A stretch of DNA of 64,000 nucleotides from Methanomassiliicoccales archaeon (GCA_038850735.1 JAWCLO010000005.1:62001-126000), one strand, 5' to 3'. Shown: positions 25,543 to 34,562, numbered from the stretch's first letter. Made by a program: numbers and translations. Notes: generated by a model from the sequence alone, not told the origin.

Positions 25543-26009
25543 TAATGCTGTACCTCCTGCGAATCGATCTCGATCTGCTTGGCCATTTCCCTTCGGTAAT
25601 CGACCAGCTTCCTCTGTATTCGATCATCTGATAGTGCGAGGATCTCCAGGGCTAGCAGAGCGGCATTTTCTCCCCTGTCCAACCCTACAGCCGCAACTGG
25701 TATTCCAGGCGGCATTTGGATTATGGAGAGTATCGAATCCAAATTGACTTTTCCACTTACAGGAACGCCAATAACCGGTTTCGTAGTCAGGGCAGCCACT
25801 GCTCCGGGCAAGGCCGCAGAGAGCCCAGCAATAGCAATGAAAATTTTAGCATCGCTTCTTGTCACAATTTCTTTTAAACGATCGGGTGTCCGGTGTGCCG
25901 ATGCTATGAGCAGTTCAGCGCTCACTTCAAAACGCCTTAGGATTTCAAGCGCTTTTTCTCCGATCATCAGGTCGTTCTTGCTTCCTAGCAGTATGGTAAC
26001 ATCGGGCAT
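25542..26009 (-). CDS. purE: N5-CAIR mutase / AIR carboxylase PurE
   Basis: PurE forms 4-carboxyaminoimidazole ribonucleotide in purine synthesis. It is 155 residues with the family signatures GSKNDL (9-14, usually GS-x-SD), SAHRTP (37-42), AIAGLSAALPG (58-68) and the C-terminal GVPVSGKVNLDS. Whether it is class I (with PurK) or class II cannot be settled here because no purK lies nearby. A TTTTATTC box about 25 nt upstream suggests a leaderless message. It is followed without gap by guaAb. Confidence 0.93.
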   Translation of the reverse strand: MPDVTILLGSKNDLMIGEKALEILRRFEVSAELLIASAHRTPDRLKEIVTRSDAKIFIAIAGLSAALPGAVAALTTKPVIGVPVSGKVNLDSILSIIQMPPGIPVAAVGLDRGENAALLALEILALSDDRIQRKLVDYRREMAKQIEIDSQEVQH

Positions 26010-26070
26010 GACTCACTCACTAAATTTTAAGAATAAAAGTATTTCGAAATCAAGATCAAAAGAAAATTTA

Positions 26071-26106
26071 TAATGAAGAGGGAAAGAATAATGAAGAGGG
26101 AAAGAG
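26071..26106. repeat. Tandem 18-bp direct repeat
   Basis: TAATGAAGAGGGAAAGAA is followed at once by a copy with one change at the last base, in the intergenic space before purE. It may be simple slippage or a regulatory duplication. Confidence 0.5.
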
Positions 26107-26153
26107 TTTTGCCAAAAATTGTATTGTAAAATTAAGAAGGGAATTATATTTGC

Positions 26154-26447
26154 CTAAGATTTCATGATCGCCAATAGGAATATGCCAACAGCGATGAGTG
26201 CACCAATGACTGCAGCAAGAATGTTGACAAATGCTTCCCAGACGACATCGGCAACCCAGACATTTACTAGATCTGTAAAGCCAGCGAGATACACCCATAC
26301 GATGCCGACTACAAGACCAATTATGAGTAACGCAACTCCAATTGCCCTGCTCTTGCCGCTACCGAAGTAGGCTGTGAATGCTCCTGCCAAAACCATGAAC
26401 AATCCAAATGTCAACAAAAGCACTGTCAAGAAACCTTCCCATTCCAT
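26154..26447 (-). CDS. Small membrane protein with three helices
   Basis: A 97-residue protein with three hydrophobic segments (about 6-28, 33-56 and 70-94), joined by a short GSGKSRA loop and an acidic LVNVWVADVVWEA loop. No family recognised. It follows the RAM-domain gene by 13 nt, with a GGTGA ribosome-binding site directly before the start, so the two form an operon: a ligand-binding RAM protein followed by a small membrane protein. Such a pairing could mean sensing near a transporter, but that is speculation. Confidence 0.65.
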   Translation of the reverse strand: MEWEGFLTVLLLTFGLFMVLAGAFTAYFGSGKSRAIGVALLIIGLVVGIVWVYLAGFTDLVNVWVADVVWEAFVNILAAVIGALIAVGIFLLAIMKS

Positions 26448-26460
26448 TCGATCACCTTTC

Positions 26461-26694
26461 TTAGAACTTGATGCCCGTAAGCGTCTTTGTATCGATTACG
26501 CCGGGGATCGATCTGATCTTGTCGACGACGACCTGACCAAGAAGGTTAAAATCTTCCGCCTCGATCTTAGCGATCAAATCATACTCTCCAAACAGCGGAT
26601 GAAGTTCTACAACCTCCTTGACTTTTAGTAGTTCGTTATAAACTTCGTGCTCCTTTGCGGGTGCCGTGCTGATCAGAACAAAACCCACAGCCAT
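26461..26694 (-). CDS. Lrp/AsnC-type RAM domain protein without HTH
   Basis: A single RAM domain of 77 residues with no DNA-binding part. The pattern FVLISTAPAKEHEVYNELLKVKEVVELHPLFGEYDLIAKIEAEDF (read in strands: FVLIST, VVELHPLFGEYDLIAKI) and the final IPGVIDTKTLTGI is the standard beta-alpha-beta-beta-alpha-beta order. Such proteins form ring- or dimer-shaped effector-binding assemblies. It is the second HTH-less RAM protein in the window, after the one ending at 9482. A GTTTAAACACAAA box at about 26725-26737 is a possible promoter. Confidence 0.82.
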   Translation of the reverse strand: MAVGFVLISTAPAKEHEVYNELLKVKEVVELHPLFGEYDLIAKIEAEDFNLLGQVVVDKIRSIPGVIDTKTLTGIKF

Positions 26695-26815
26695 TTATTC
26701 ACCAAGTCCCCATTACAGTTTATTTGTGTTTAAACTTTTCGATGATTGCGTCTTGCCGTGATATAAGATTTTTAATGAAAAAAAGAAATGTAGTCCCCTT
26801 TGCCAGGCAGGAGGT

Positions 26816-27763
26816 TCATGATATATCATCTACTCTTATCTTAGGCAATATTCGCTCCATCCTCTTCTCAACATCGTCCCAACTCGGAATATTGGTCAAA
26901 GTGCCCTTTGCCTCAATGATGAAGGAGGCGGTTGCACATCCGGCAGCGAGACACGATTCTAAAGGCAGTTTTCTGAACTTGCCCGCATAAAAACCGGCTC
27001 GGAAGGCATCTCCTGCACCAGTTGGATCGACAATCTTATCGGTATCAAAGGATGGAACCGTGATCCTCCTTATGCCGCCCTCATAAGCAACACAGCCATC
27101 TTTTCCCTTCGTGTTGACGAGAAGTCTCACCCTCTTTGCAATATCCTCTACGGCAGCGAGCTCCAAATGTTGCAATGCACGCCTCAGTTCGCTATCATTA
27201 ACGAAGATAGCATCACAAAATGTGATGGCTTTGCGAAAATCAGTGGCATTCCAAATATAATGTATTTCCTGCGAGGGGTCAAATGCGATATACTTCCCCA
27301 TGCTCTTGCACAATTCCATCAACTTGAGATAGTAACTAGGCCTACCAGTACAAATATGCACGACATCGGACTCAACTGCAGCGTTCATTTTCACTTCATA
27401 CTCGTCCATTTTTCGCATAGGGCCCTGATAAACATATGCGATTTGATCATTTGATGCATTAGATACGATCCAGACAGTAGGTGTTTTCTCGCCCCTTATT
27501 TTTACAAGCTCCCTGAGGTCGACGTTACGGCTGCGCATAAAATCAAGAAAATCGTCAGGAAAATCTTCCCCAACAAAAGAGCAGAGAGCCGTAGGAACGC
27601 CCAGCGAAGACGCAATTGTAGCGATATTGGCACCTGTTCCTCCGTAATACGTTTCTTTCTCCAAAATATCAACTGAGGTATTGGGTTCCGGAAAATCTGC
27701 TAGTTTAATAATGTAGTCTAGGGCCACATGCCCGTAAACACAGAGAAAGAGCGGCGGGGTCAT
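26816..27763 (-). CDS. PfkB-family carbohydrate/nucleoside kinase
   Basis: Ribokinase-fold kinase of 315 residues. Family signature 1 is the YYGGTGANIA region (about 40-49) and signature 2 is DPTGAGDAFRAGF with the catalytic Asp. An internal VNTKGKDGCVAY strand-turn precedes it. It overlaps the S-adenosylhomocysteinase gene by ATGA, with GGAGG ribosome-binding sequence inside the latter. Because AHCY releases adenosine, an adenosine or nucleoside kinase is an attractive role, as it would pull the hydrolysis forward; this is inference from context. Sugar kinases share the same motifs. Confidence 0.83.
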   Translation of the reverse strand: MTPPLFLCVYGHVALDYIIKLADFPEPNTSVDILEKETYYGGTGANIATIASSLGVPTALCSFVGEDFPDDFLDFMRSRNVDLRELVKIRGEKTPTVWIVSNASNDQIAYVYQGPMRKMDEYEVKMNAAVESDVVHICTGRPSYYLKLMELCKSMGKYIAFDPSQEIHYIWNATDFRKAITFCDAIFVNDSELRRALQHLELAAVEDIAKRVRLLVNTKGKDGCVAYEGGIRRITVPSFDTDKIVDPTGAGDAFRAGFYAGKFRKLPLESCLAAGCATASFIIEAKGTLTNIPSWDDVEKRMERILPKIRVDDIS

Positions 27764-28998
27764 GTACCTCCTTCCCATCCTGACAAATACGCCCTCTGCT
27801 GCCTAGTTAATCTATCAATTCTGATTCCCATAGTCTTCAACTTCAGTTCCGCAACCGTTCTGTCGATTTCCTCTGGAACGCGGTATACCCCTGGTAGCAT
27901 TTTCTCGCAATTCTTTGATAAGTATAAGAGCGACAATGCCTGAATCGAAAAGCTCATGTCCATAATCTCAACAGGATGCCCTTGGCCAGCTGCTAGGTTC
28001 ATCAATCGCCCTTCGCACAAGAGGTACACCTTCCGTCCATCAGGTAATCTGTATTCGTCGACATATTCCCTGACCCTTTTAGGCTTCCCGCACAACTCCT
28101 CAAGTGCTGTCTTCGAGATTTCATTATCAAAATGACCCGAATTCCCCAAAACACAGCCGTCTTTCATCACCACGAAATGCTCCTCTCGAACGACATCGCG
28201 GCTTCCAGTTGCGGTGATAATCATGTCCGCCACTCGCACGGCCTTGTTCATTGGCATTACGTCAAAACCATCCATAGCAGCTTCAACAGCACGAACTGGA
28301 TCGACTTCTGTAACAATCACACGCGCGCCAAGACCTTTTGCGCGCATTGCAATTCCCTTACCGCACCAGCCATAACCCGCGACAACAAGTGTTTTTCCAG
28401 CAACAAGAAGATTTGTTGCAGTCATCCATCCGTCGAAAGTAGATTGGCCGGTTCCGTAGCGGTTATCAAAAAGATATTTCATCTGGGCATCGTTCACCGA
28501 GATTACTGGGAATCTTAGCTTCTTCTGTGAGGCCATGGCTCTCAATCGAATGACACCAGTAGTTGTTTCCTCATTACCTCCCTTGACACCTTCAAGCTTC
28601 TCTTTACGTGATGTATGAAGCATTGTGATGAGGTCTGCTCCGTCATCAATCACGAAATCTGGTCCGATATCTATAACAGCGTTAAGATTATCATAGTACT
28701 CGTCGCGACTTTCCCACTTTTTTGCAAAAACCTCTATTCCAAAATCTTTTCGAAGAGATGCGGCGACGGAATCATCCGTTGAAAGCGGATTGCAACTGGC
28801 AAGCCTTACTTTTGCACCCGCCTCAGAAAGCGCTACTGCAAGAATTCCCGTCTTCGCTTCCACATGGAGAGCCATCCCGATTTTCAATCCGTCTAGAGGT
28901 CTTTCTTTAGAAAGCCTGTCGCGGATCGACGCCAATACTTTCATGTGCTCACTAGCCCATTGAAGTCGCTTAAGTCCGATAATGGCATCAACGGTCAT
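27760..28998 (-). CDS. ahcY: S-adenosylhomocysteinase
   Basis: NAD-dependent hydrolase that splits S-adenosylhomocysteine into homocysteine and adenosine, relieving methyltransferase inhibition. Length is 412 residues from ATG 28998. Visible are the substrate region GLKIGMALHVEAKTG, the DDGADL motif, VNDAQMKYLFDNRYGTGQS, and the NAD-binding GYGWCGKG; the C-terminus ends in a Tyr-rich tail as in archaeal enzymes. The frame extends 19 codons upstream without homology. It lies 58 nt after the phosphopantothenate synthetase gene and is coupled to the PfkB kinase, giving a CoA/methyl-cycle/nucleoside operon. Confidence 0.94.
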   Translation of the reverse strand: MTVDAIIGLKRLQWASEHMKVLASIRDRLSKERPLDGLKIGMALHVEAKTGILAVALSEAGAKVRLASCNPLSTDDSVAASLRKDFGIEVFAKKWESRDEYYDNLNAVIDIGPDFVIDDGADLITMLHTSRKEKLEGVKGGNEETTTGVIRLRAMASQKKLRFPVISVNDAQMKYLFDNRYGTGQSTFDGWMTATNLLVAGKTLVVAGYGWCGKGIAMRAKGLGARVIVTEVDPVRAVEAAMDGFDVMPMNKAVRVADMIITATGSRDVVREEHFVVMKDGCVLGNSGHFDNEISKTALEELCGKPKRVREYVDEYRLPDGRKVYLLCEGRLMNLAAGQGHPVEIMDMSFSIQALSLLYLSKNCEKMLPGVYRVPEEIDRTVAELKLKTMGIRIDRLTRQQRAYLSGWEGGT

Positions 28999-29056
28999 TG
29001 TTACACACCATTCCTGTCCACGTAAATCGATTGAGAAATGCATATCTGTTTGCATT

Positions 29057-29800
29057 TCAGAATTGGGAGTTCAAATACCTGCAAATCGCTTGGATAATTT
29101 TCTTTAAGTTTTGCCGGTTTTCAAATCGCGATATGAGATCGCGACAAGCTGCAACGTCGCCCTTCAATTCTGCGGCAAAATGATGAATGTTTGGAATTGC
29201 CCGTGTTAATTCGTCAACGATGGTAACCGTTGCTGCCCGAGAGGTTCTCGAAAGCGGGTTTAGATCGATGGCGAGAACCACTTTACCGGATTTGACAAGT
29301 GCTTCCGTTCTGTCGCCATCCTCAAGAGGAACAAGAACCACATCAGCTTTGAAAATGCCTTCTCTGGCGCACAGTGCACGGTCTGATGAAATCCTGGGAA
29401 GTACTGCATCTGGATTTCTTCCTAGAATATCATTGGCCCCCATTTTTTCCATGTATGCACAGACCTTCTTTACACGCTCTTCCGTTCGATGAAAAAGGTT
29501 GACCTCAATCTTAGCCTTCAATAGGTGAGCTAGATCTATTATTTCCTTGGCACAGAGAGCCGCAGTATTTCCATTAACAGAGATGACTGGATGCTTTGCC
29601 ATTAGGAGATAGGCAGCTGCAACTTTCTCAGCGAGAGCTGACTCCTCTATGGTTCTTTCGCCCAATAGATAGTCAAATGCTTCACCCCTTCCATGTGCTA
29701 TAAGACCCGTAACAGCAACTATGCCTTCCTTGCTGAGCTCTGCCAATTTTTCTCTCACCATAAGCGATTTCCATCTGGGGTGATTCTTCGGAATATCCAT
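29057..29800 (-). CDS. 4-phosphopantoate--beta-alanine ligase
   Basis: Archaeal phosphopantothenate synthetase (former DUF137), which joins 4-phosphopantoate and beta-alanine in CoA biosynthesis, replacing bacterial PanC. At 247 residues it carries the family's characteristic stretches: IPKNHPRWKSL at the N-terminus, GLIAHGRGEAFDYLLGE, HPVISVNGNTAAL, the PLEDGDRTEAL motif and IDLNPLSRTSRAATVTIVD. Its usual partner pantoate kinase is not in view. The ATG start sits at the conserved N-terminus. It heads a minus-strand cluster with ahcY and the PfkB kinase. Confidence 0.93.
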   Translation of the reverse strand: MDIPKNHPRWKSLMVREKLAELSKEGIVAVTGLIAHGRGEAFDYLLGERTIEESALAEKVAAAYLLMAKHPVISVNGNTAALCAKEIIDLAHLLKAKIEVNLFHRTEERVKKVCAYMEKMGANDILGRNPDAVLPRISSDRALCAREGIFKADVVLVPLEDGDRTEALVKSGKVVLAIDLNPLSRTSRAATVTIVDELTRAIPNIHHFAAELKGDVAACRDLISRFENRQNLKKIIQAICRYLNSQF

Positions 29801-30024
29801 AAGTACGGATTAGTTGGATCGTAATTAAAAGATTCCTTGCAGAAAATTGACACACGAGAGGAGGTTGCTGATCCCTGAGAATTAATGGGCAAGTAATTTG
29901 TTTCCTTCTCCACGCCTGATTTGCTAAAATGTCAATAGCAGAAAAAGTACAGATGCTAAATAAATCATTTACGAAAATTATAAATATAACATCCCGTATT
30001 CCGACACTATACTGGGGAAGATCA

Positions 30025-30306
30025 GTGAAATCATATAGACGTATTAAACTCCTTGGTGAAATTGAGGAAATCGGTTTTGATGGTAAATATATAGTGCGTG
30101 CGCGTTTCGCGCCACCACATGGGGCTTATGTTTTTGACAACAGAAAAAGAATGGTTGGACGTATCAAGAGAGTTTTTGGTCCAGTAGCTTCGCCTTTTGT
30201 GTCAATTGAGCCCGACGATGAATATCGGCTGCCGAATACAATCGGCAGACCCCTGTATGTAGAAGAGGTTGAGGAAAATGGCAAAACAAAGAGAAGGAAT
30301 GGATGA
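30025..30306 (+). CDS. gar1: H/ACA RNP protein Gar1
   Basis: Gar1-like component of H/ACA ribonucleoproteins that guide pseudouridylation of rRNA and tRNA, acting with Cbf5, Nop10 and L7Ae. The 93-residue product is a single reductase/translation-factor-like beta barrel with the motifs [23 protein letters not shown], and [18 protein letters not shown] choose GTG 30025: a GGGGAAGA ribosome-binding site precedes it, and an ATTATAAATAT box at about 29974-29984 places transcription start near 30005. A longer ATG frame (29929) would include the promoter. It overlaps tfb, the usual archaeal gar1-tfb linkage. Confidence 0.88.
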   Translation: MKSYRRIKLLGEIEEIGFDGKYIVRARFAPPHGAYVFDNRKRMVGRIKRVFGPVASPFVSIEPDDEYRLPNTIGRPLYVEEVEENGKTKRRNG

Positions 30307-31210
30307 GATTGAGCGCTGTCCTGAATGTAATAGCGCCCACCTCGTGAGAGATTACGAGCGTGGCGAGCTTATATGTGAGGATTGTGGTCTCGTCATAGAT
30401 GACCAATTTATAGACCAGGGACCCGAATGGCGGGCATTTGATGTAGAGCAAGGAGAAAGGAGGGCTAGAACTGGAGCCCCCATGACGTATACGATACATG
30501 ATAAAGGACTTTCCACAGAAATTTCATGGAAAAATAAGGACAGTTATGGTAAGAGCATCCCCACTAGAAATCGAGCGCAATTGTACCGCCTCAGAAAATG
30601 GCAGAGAAGGATTAGGGTTTCAAACGCCACTGAGAGAAATCTCGCATTTGCTCTCAGCGAGCTGGATAGAATGGCATCGGCCATGGGGTTGCCTAGAAAT
30701 GTCAGAGAGACCGCTGCAATGATTTATAGAAAAGCCGTTAACAAGAACCTCATTAGGGGGAGGAGCATAGAGGGTGTTGTTGCAGCTTCTCTTTACGCAG
30801 CATGCCGGCAGTGCGGCGTACCGAGAACTCTTGATGAGGTCGCGAATTCGAGTCGCATAGGGAGAAAAGAAATTGGCAGAACATATAGGTTCATGACCAG
30901 AGAATTGAAACTGAAACTGATGCCAACAAAACCTCAGGATTACATTCAGAGATTTTGTAGCGAGCTCAAACTGAGCGGCGAGGTCCAATCAAAAGCAAAT
31001 GAAATACTCAAGGATGCGGCAAAGAAGGAGCTCACGTCAGGTCGTGGTCCCACAGGAGTTGCAGCAGCTGCAATATACATCGCATCGATTCTATGCAACG
31101 AGCGGAGAACTCAGCGCGAGGTCGCAGACGTGGCTGGTGTAACTGAAGTGACTATAAGAAACAGATACAAGGAATTGACGGAAAAGCTTGGCATTGATAT
31201 ACAGCTCTAG
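30278..31210 (+). CDS. tfb: Transcription initiation factor TFB
   Basis: Archaeal TFIIB homologue that bridges TBP-TATA-BRE DNA to RNA polymerase. An N-terminal zinc ribbon (CPEC ... CEDC, residues about 14-36) is followed by the B-reader/linker (GPEWRAFD and the basic GERRARTG) and two cyclin folds (about 115-200 and 210-305). Each cyclin fold carries a recognisable repeat: [15 protein letters not shown] and [14 protein letters not shown]. The C-terminal helix-turn-helix [20 protein letters not shown] contacts the BRE. Start ATG 30278; it overlaps gar1 by 29 bp. Confidence 0.97.
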   Translation: MAKQREGMDEIERCPECNSAHLVRDYERGELICEDCGLVIDDQFIDQGPEWRAFDVEQGERRARTGAPMTYTIHDKGLSTEISWKNKDSYGKSIPTRNRAQLYRLRKWQRRIRVSNATERNLAFALSELDRMASAMGLPRNVRETAAMIYRKAVNKNLIRGRSIEGVVAASLYAACRQCGVPRTLDEVANSSRIGRKEIGRTYRFMTRELKLKLMPTKPQDYIQRFCSELKLSGEVQSKANEILKDAAKKELTSGRGPTGVAAAAIYIASILCNERRTQREVADVAGVTEVTIRNRYKELTEKLGIDIQL

Positions 31211-31303
31211 AGAGGCTTCAAAAGAGACTTTATATTTGGGATATTTGAATGGGAACCACGAAGCCTATTTATTGGCTATTGCCATTACCAAATAGGTGAC
31301 GTT

Positions 31304-32257
31304 GTGCAGTTAGGAAGAGCGCTATTGAAACCTGCGGCAATATGGCTCATAGCAGGTGGAGTTTTATCGATTGCGGCATCGATTATTGTTTTTATCGTTG
31401 GCAAGGTTGTAAGCACGACTTTTGGAACGCTCATCGTCATCGTATATTTCCTCATCGGGATATCTGAGATCTCCGTCACGAGGGCACTGTGGCGGTGCGA
31501 AATAGGGGCGTGGAAAACTATCATCACCTGGCTTGGTTTTTCCCTGATTGGTAGGAGCGCCATCATTTACCTTTCCTCAGAAGATCTATTACTTGTGAGC
31601 TCGGTGATTGGAGGGGGAGAGCTCGCAATTTTCGTTTATGTACTGCTGAAAAAAAATTACTTCATACCGCCCGAGTCCGAAAGGGTTGCATCTGCGATGC
31701 CATTTGAAACTGCAGGGCTCAAGAGCGTCTCAGAATGTCCCAATTGCAAAGGTATTATCGAAACTGATTGGGCATCGTGTCCCTATTGCGGAACGCCTAT
31801 ACCGAAGATCTGTGGGAAGTGCGGCGCAGAAATAAAAGAGGGGTATTCCAAGTGCATAAAATGCGGGGCTGAGGTCATTCGTTCTGAAGCGCTAACGCGA
31901 CAGATCGAGACTCTGAGAATCCTCGCGGAGGAAGAGGGTTCCCGAGAAGTGAAATCGAGTCGTTACGCAAAGCTTGGGGAATCGTTGCTGAAGGCTGGAA
32001 GGGTGGAAGAGGCTGTAAATGCATTTAAAAAAGCGATTGATCTTACATCATTCGACAGGAAAAAGAGCCATTACATGGTAAGAATTGCAATCATTCTGGA
32101 AAATTACGGAAAGACCTCCGAGGCCCTAAACATTCTAGACGAGGCTATGAAACTAGACCCAGAGGATTATGTGGGAGCGAAAAAAGTCAAAGATGAAATC
32201 TTGAAATCACAGAGCGCAGAAACGGCAGCTGCAGAGGAGAAGGCGGTTTCGACATAA
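31304..32257 (+). CDS. Membrane protein with zinc ribbons and TPR repeats
   Basis: A 317-residue protein of unusual make-up. Four N-terminal transmembrane helices (about 8-36, 39-62, 67-88, 92-114) are followed by two short zinc-ribbon units: CPNC/CPYCG (about 143-162) and CGKCGAE/CIKCGAE (about 167-187). A helical tail contains TPR-like repeats (AKLGESLLKAGRVEEAVNAFKKAIDL and ILENYGKTSEALNILDEAMKLDP, described in short: RVEEAVNAFKKAI, KTSEALNILDEAM). This suggests a membrane-anchored scaffold. The start is GTG 31304; a CCTATTTATTGG box at 31264-31275 gives a leaderless start. Its stop codon directly abuts the convergent endA stop. Confidence 0.72.
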   Translation: MQLGRALLKPAAIWLIAGGVLSIAASIIVFIVGKVVSTTFGTLIVIVYFLIGISEISVTRALWRCEIGAWKTIITWLGFSLIGRSAIIYLSSEDLLLVSSVIGGGELAIFVYVLLKKNYFIPPESERVASAMPFETAGLKSVSECPNCKGIIETDWASCPYCGTPIPKICGKCGAEIKEGYSKCIKCGAEVIRSEALTRQIETLRILAEEEGSREVKSSRYAKLGESLLKAGRVEEAVNAFKKAIDLTSFDRKKSHYMVRIAIILENYGKTSEALNILDEAMKLDPEDYVGAKKVKDEILKSQSAETAAAEEKAVST

Positions 32258-33316
32258 TCATGGTCGAACCCTCTTGAGTCTCAAGTACTCGACGCCGTAT
32301 TTTGTCGTTCTTGCGAGAAGAATTTCTTTCTTAACGCCATGAGCTAGCCTGACAGCCCTTGAGATCTCTGGCCAGGAAGCTTCGTAGTTCTCTGGTATCG
32401 CATGAACCAAATACCGAGAGTGATGTTTCCCAGGATCGGCGTCGTATACCCTGAAGTGCGAGCCGTACTTGAAGCCAGTCTTTACAACAAGTCCTCTTGA
32501 TCGCAGATCGCTGTAGACCGAGAATCTAATGTCAAAGTCCATTTGAATGTTTCTTGCGCGTCTTTTGAGCCCCTTCAGACCTATTCTTTTTCCTGATCTA
32601 GCGCTCTTGAGCGATATTCTGCCTTTTTCCAACAAAAAGGCTGTTTCTATCATTGAAAGCTGAAGGGCATCCCCGATTTTCTTTCCGTAAAATTCACGAT
32701 CATAGAGATACTCGACGGCGGTTCTGTCGAAGATCAATGCTCTATCCTCAAACAAAGTTGCCTCAACGACCTCGTCTCTTTCATCCCGCGCGATTACATG
32801 TCCTTGCGGATCGATTGCAGAAGCCTTATAGTATGTTATATCGCCTTCCTCATCAACGACTGCAACAAGAAGTTCTTTCCTCGTTTTCTCGGATCTTTCA
32901 ACAGCCTCCCTGAACGATTCGATATTAAATGACGATCTCTCAGTTATGGACATTACCCAAAACTTAGTCGCCGAGCTTGATGGGGTGCCGCCCCTTGGAA
33001 ATACCCTGAAGTCGAAATCGTCCGCGCCCCTTTTCACAATATAACCTCTCTGCCTGAGATCTCTATAGACCAGATAATCGATTTCAAAATCATTGTATAT
33101 GCGAGCGGCTCGCCTCATCACCTCTTCAAGATTCATAGCACTGGATTTTTGTTGTACAACTAAACGTCCTGTTTCAACAAGATAACACGCCTCCAGAAGG
33201 TCGAGTTCTAGACCGCCACCAGAAAGCGGGTATCCATAAAATCCCTTGTTGTAAATTTGGCTTCCTTCAACTGGATCATCGATAATGATCGATTCTTCTT
33301 TCAGAACGCCAGGCAT
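32258..33316 (-). CDS. endA: tRNA-splicing endonuclease, duplicated (alpha2) type
   Basis: Cuts introns from pre-tRNA at bulge-helix-bulge sites. It has 352 residues made of two fused EndA repeats, the alpha2 homodimer form known from several euryarchaea. The C-terminal repeat keeps the catalytic set: Tyr in KYGSHFRVY, His in HHSRYLVH and Lys in GVKKEILLA. The N-terminal repeat (about 1-165) has the same scaffold (DLRQRGYIVKRG, KELLVAVV) but lacks this triad and should be structural. The C-terminus ends LRLKRVRP as usual. It probably works on tRNAs elsewhere in the genome; the tRNA-Gly here has no intron. Confidence 0.92.
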   Translation of the reverse strand: MPGVLKEESIIIDDPVEGSQIYNKGFYGYPLSGGGLELDLLEACYLVETGRLVVQQKSSAMNLEEVMRRAARIYNDFEIDYLVYRDLRQRGYIVKRGADDFDFRVFPRGGTPSSSATKFWVMSITERSSFNIESFREAVERSEKTRKELLVAVVDEEGDITYYKASAIDPQGHVIARDERDEVVEATLFEDRALIFDRTAVEYLYDREFYGKKIGDALQLSMIETAFLLEKGRISLKSARSGKRIGLKGLKRRARNIQMDFDIRFSVYSDLRSRGLVVKTGFKYGSHFRVYDADPGKHHSRYLVHAIPENYEASWPEISRAVRLAHGVKKEILLARTTKYGVEYLRLKRVRP

Positions 33317-33601
33317 CGGATCTCAAATTCCGTTGGGATAATTATAGTTATTCACATTGATTTCTTAATCAACCCATTCTCTAGTAGATCACAATGAAAC
33401 AGAGAAATGATCAGATTGCCCGCCCCGCTTCAATTGCTGCAGTCAACGAAATGACCAACCAAGATGGCAAAAGAAATCTCGAGAATAACTGGTACTGAAA
33501 AGATAAAGCTGGAGCATATTTTAGACAAGGCATGAAACGTATACACCGATGAGTATTAATATAACTTGTTAATAACTTTAGGTTGTTTAGAAGGGGTAGA
33601 T

Positions 33602-34258
33602 ATGATCGATCTCGATACACTTCTATCCATAATTGAAAACCCAACTCGTAGAAAGATTCTGGAAGCACTAGTAAGGGAGCCTCACTACCCATTGCAACTT
33701 TCAAGAGAGCTCCGCATGAGTCAGCAGGCAATAATGAAACACCTAAAGGTTCTGGAAGAAAACAACATCGTAAGGAGTTACATTGTGGATAGTGATCGGG
33801 GAGGTCCTGCACGAAGAATTTACGTGCCGGTTCAAGGATTTACGATCTTTGTTGATGTTGGTCCTGGTCTATTCAACGTTGAAATATTTTCGCGGGAGAA
33901 TTTCAACAAGAAACAGGGCGCTGATTTTGATGTATCGAGGAATGAAGAAGTCGATTTCAACACGTTCTGCAAAAAATATTCCAATACGAAAAAGGAAATT
34001 TCAGAAATCGACAAAGAGCTTGACGATCTGCAGAGAAGGCGCAAGGAGCTTATAGAAAAGAAGGAAGCATTACTCAACGAAGCTAAAGAGTTCATTGAAT
34101 CATTCATCGGAGACTATGAGGCGCGAAGGGTGATTTACGAATCCATTAAGAGGCCCATGCTTAGCCCATCTGAAATCGCACGTGAATTGGATCTCAGAGA
34201 TGAAGTCGTGGAGGAGATACTTAATGAAATAGACCGGGGGGATAGGAATGTGGGATAA
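33602..34258 (+). CDS. ArsR-family regulator, Phr (heat-shock repressor) type
   Basis: A 218-residue protein: an N-terminal ArsR-type winged helix (residues 1-75, with NPTRRKILEALVREPHYPLQLSRELRMSQQAIMKHLKVLEE as the core; recognition helix SQQAIMKHL), a beta-rich middle, and a long coiled coil rich in Glu, Lys and Arg (about 130-180). A second helix-turn-helix-like C-terminal segment follows (LSPSEIARELDL). This is the layout of Phr, the Pyrococcus heat-shock repressor, which controls hsp20 and an AAA+ ATPase gene. Here both gene types follow directly, strongly supporting the same job. ATG 33602 has a GAAGGGG ribosome-binding site; a TATTAATATAAC box is at 33553-33564. Confidence 0.75.
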   Translation: MIDLDTLLSIIENPTRRKILEALVREPHYPLQLSRELRMSQQAIMKHLKVLEENNIVRSYIVDSDRGGPARRIYVPVQGFTIFVDVGPGLFNVEIFSRENFNKKQGADFDVSRNEEVDFNTFCKKYSNTKKEISEIDKELDDLQRRRKELIEKKEALLNEAKEFIESFIGDYEARRVIYESIKRPMLSPSEIARELDLRDEVVEEILNEIDRGDRNVG

Positions 34259-34562
34259 GGTGCGCCTCAAAGCGTTAATGGAAGAATATGAGGAGGAGCT
34301 GAAGAAACTGGCTAAAGAAACTAGCAAAGATATCGGGAAAGTCATTCACAAGATTGAGAAAACTGGCGAGGAGACGCTTGATGAACTCGTTAAAGTTGCG
34401 AAACAAACAGGAGAGGGCGCTAAGAAAACAGCGGAGAAACTTATTGAAGAAGTAAAAAAGGAAACGCCCGAGATAGTAAATGATCTGAAAGAAATTGAAG
34501 AAATAATAAAGAATCGAATCGAGCGGATAGAAGAAGATCTCAAGAAGCTCTTGACCGAATAA
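34248..34562 (+). CDS. Charged amphipathic helical protein of the chaperone locus
   Basis: A 104-residue protein, almost entirely Lys/Glu with regularly spaced Val, Ile and Leu; it contains 11-mer-like amphipathic helices such as EETLDELVKVAKQTGEGAKKTAEK. The pattern resembles LEA-like or apolipoprotein-like stress proteins. No homologue recognised. It overlaps the ArsR-type regulator gene by 11 bp and sits before hsp20, so it is probably part of the stress locus and co-expressed with the repressor. A role as a stress-protective or regulator-interacting helix bundle is speculation. Confidence 0.68.
   Translation: MWDKVRLKALMEEYEEELKKLAKETSKDIGKVIHKIEKTGEETLDELVKVAKQTGEGAKKTAEKLIEEVKKETPEIVNDLKEIEEIIKNRIERIEEDLKKLLTE

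Noticed and set aside
33394-33498. 34-codon frame upstream of the ArsR-type regulator
   Set aside because: No ribosome-binding site or suitably placed TATA box, and low-complexity composition.
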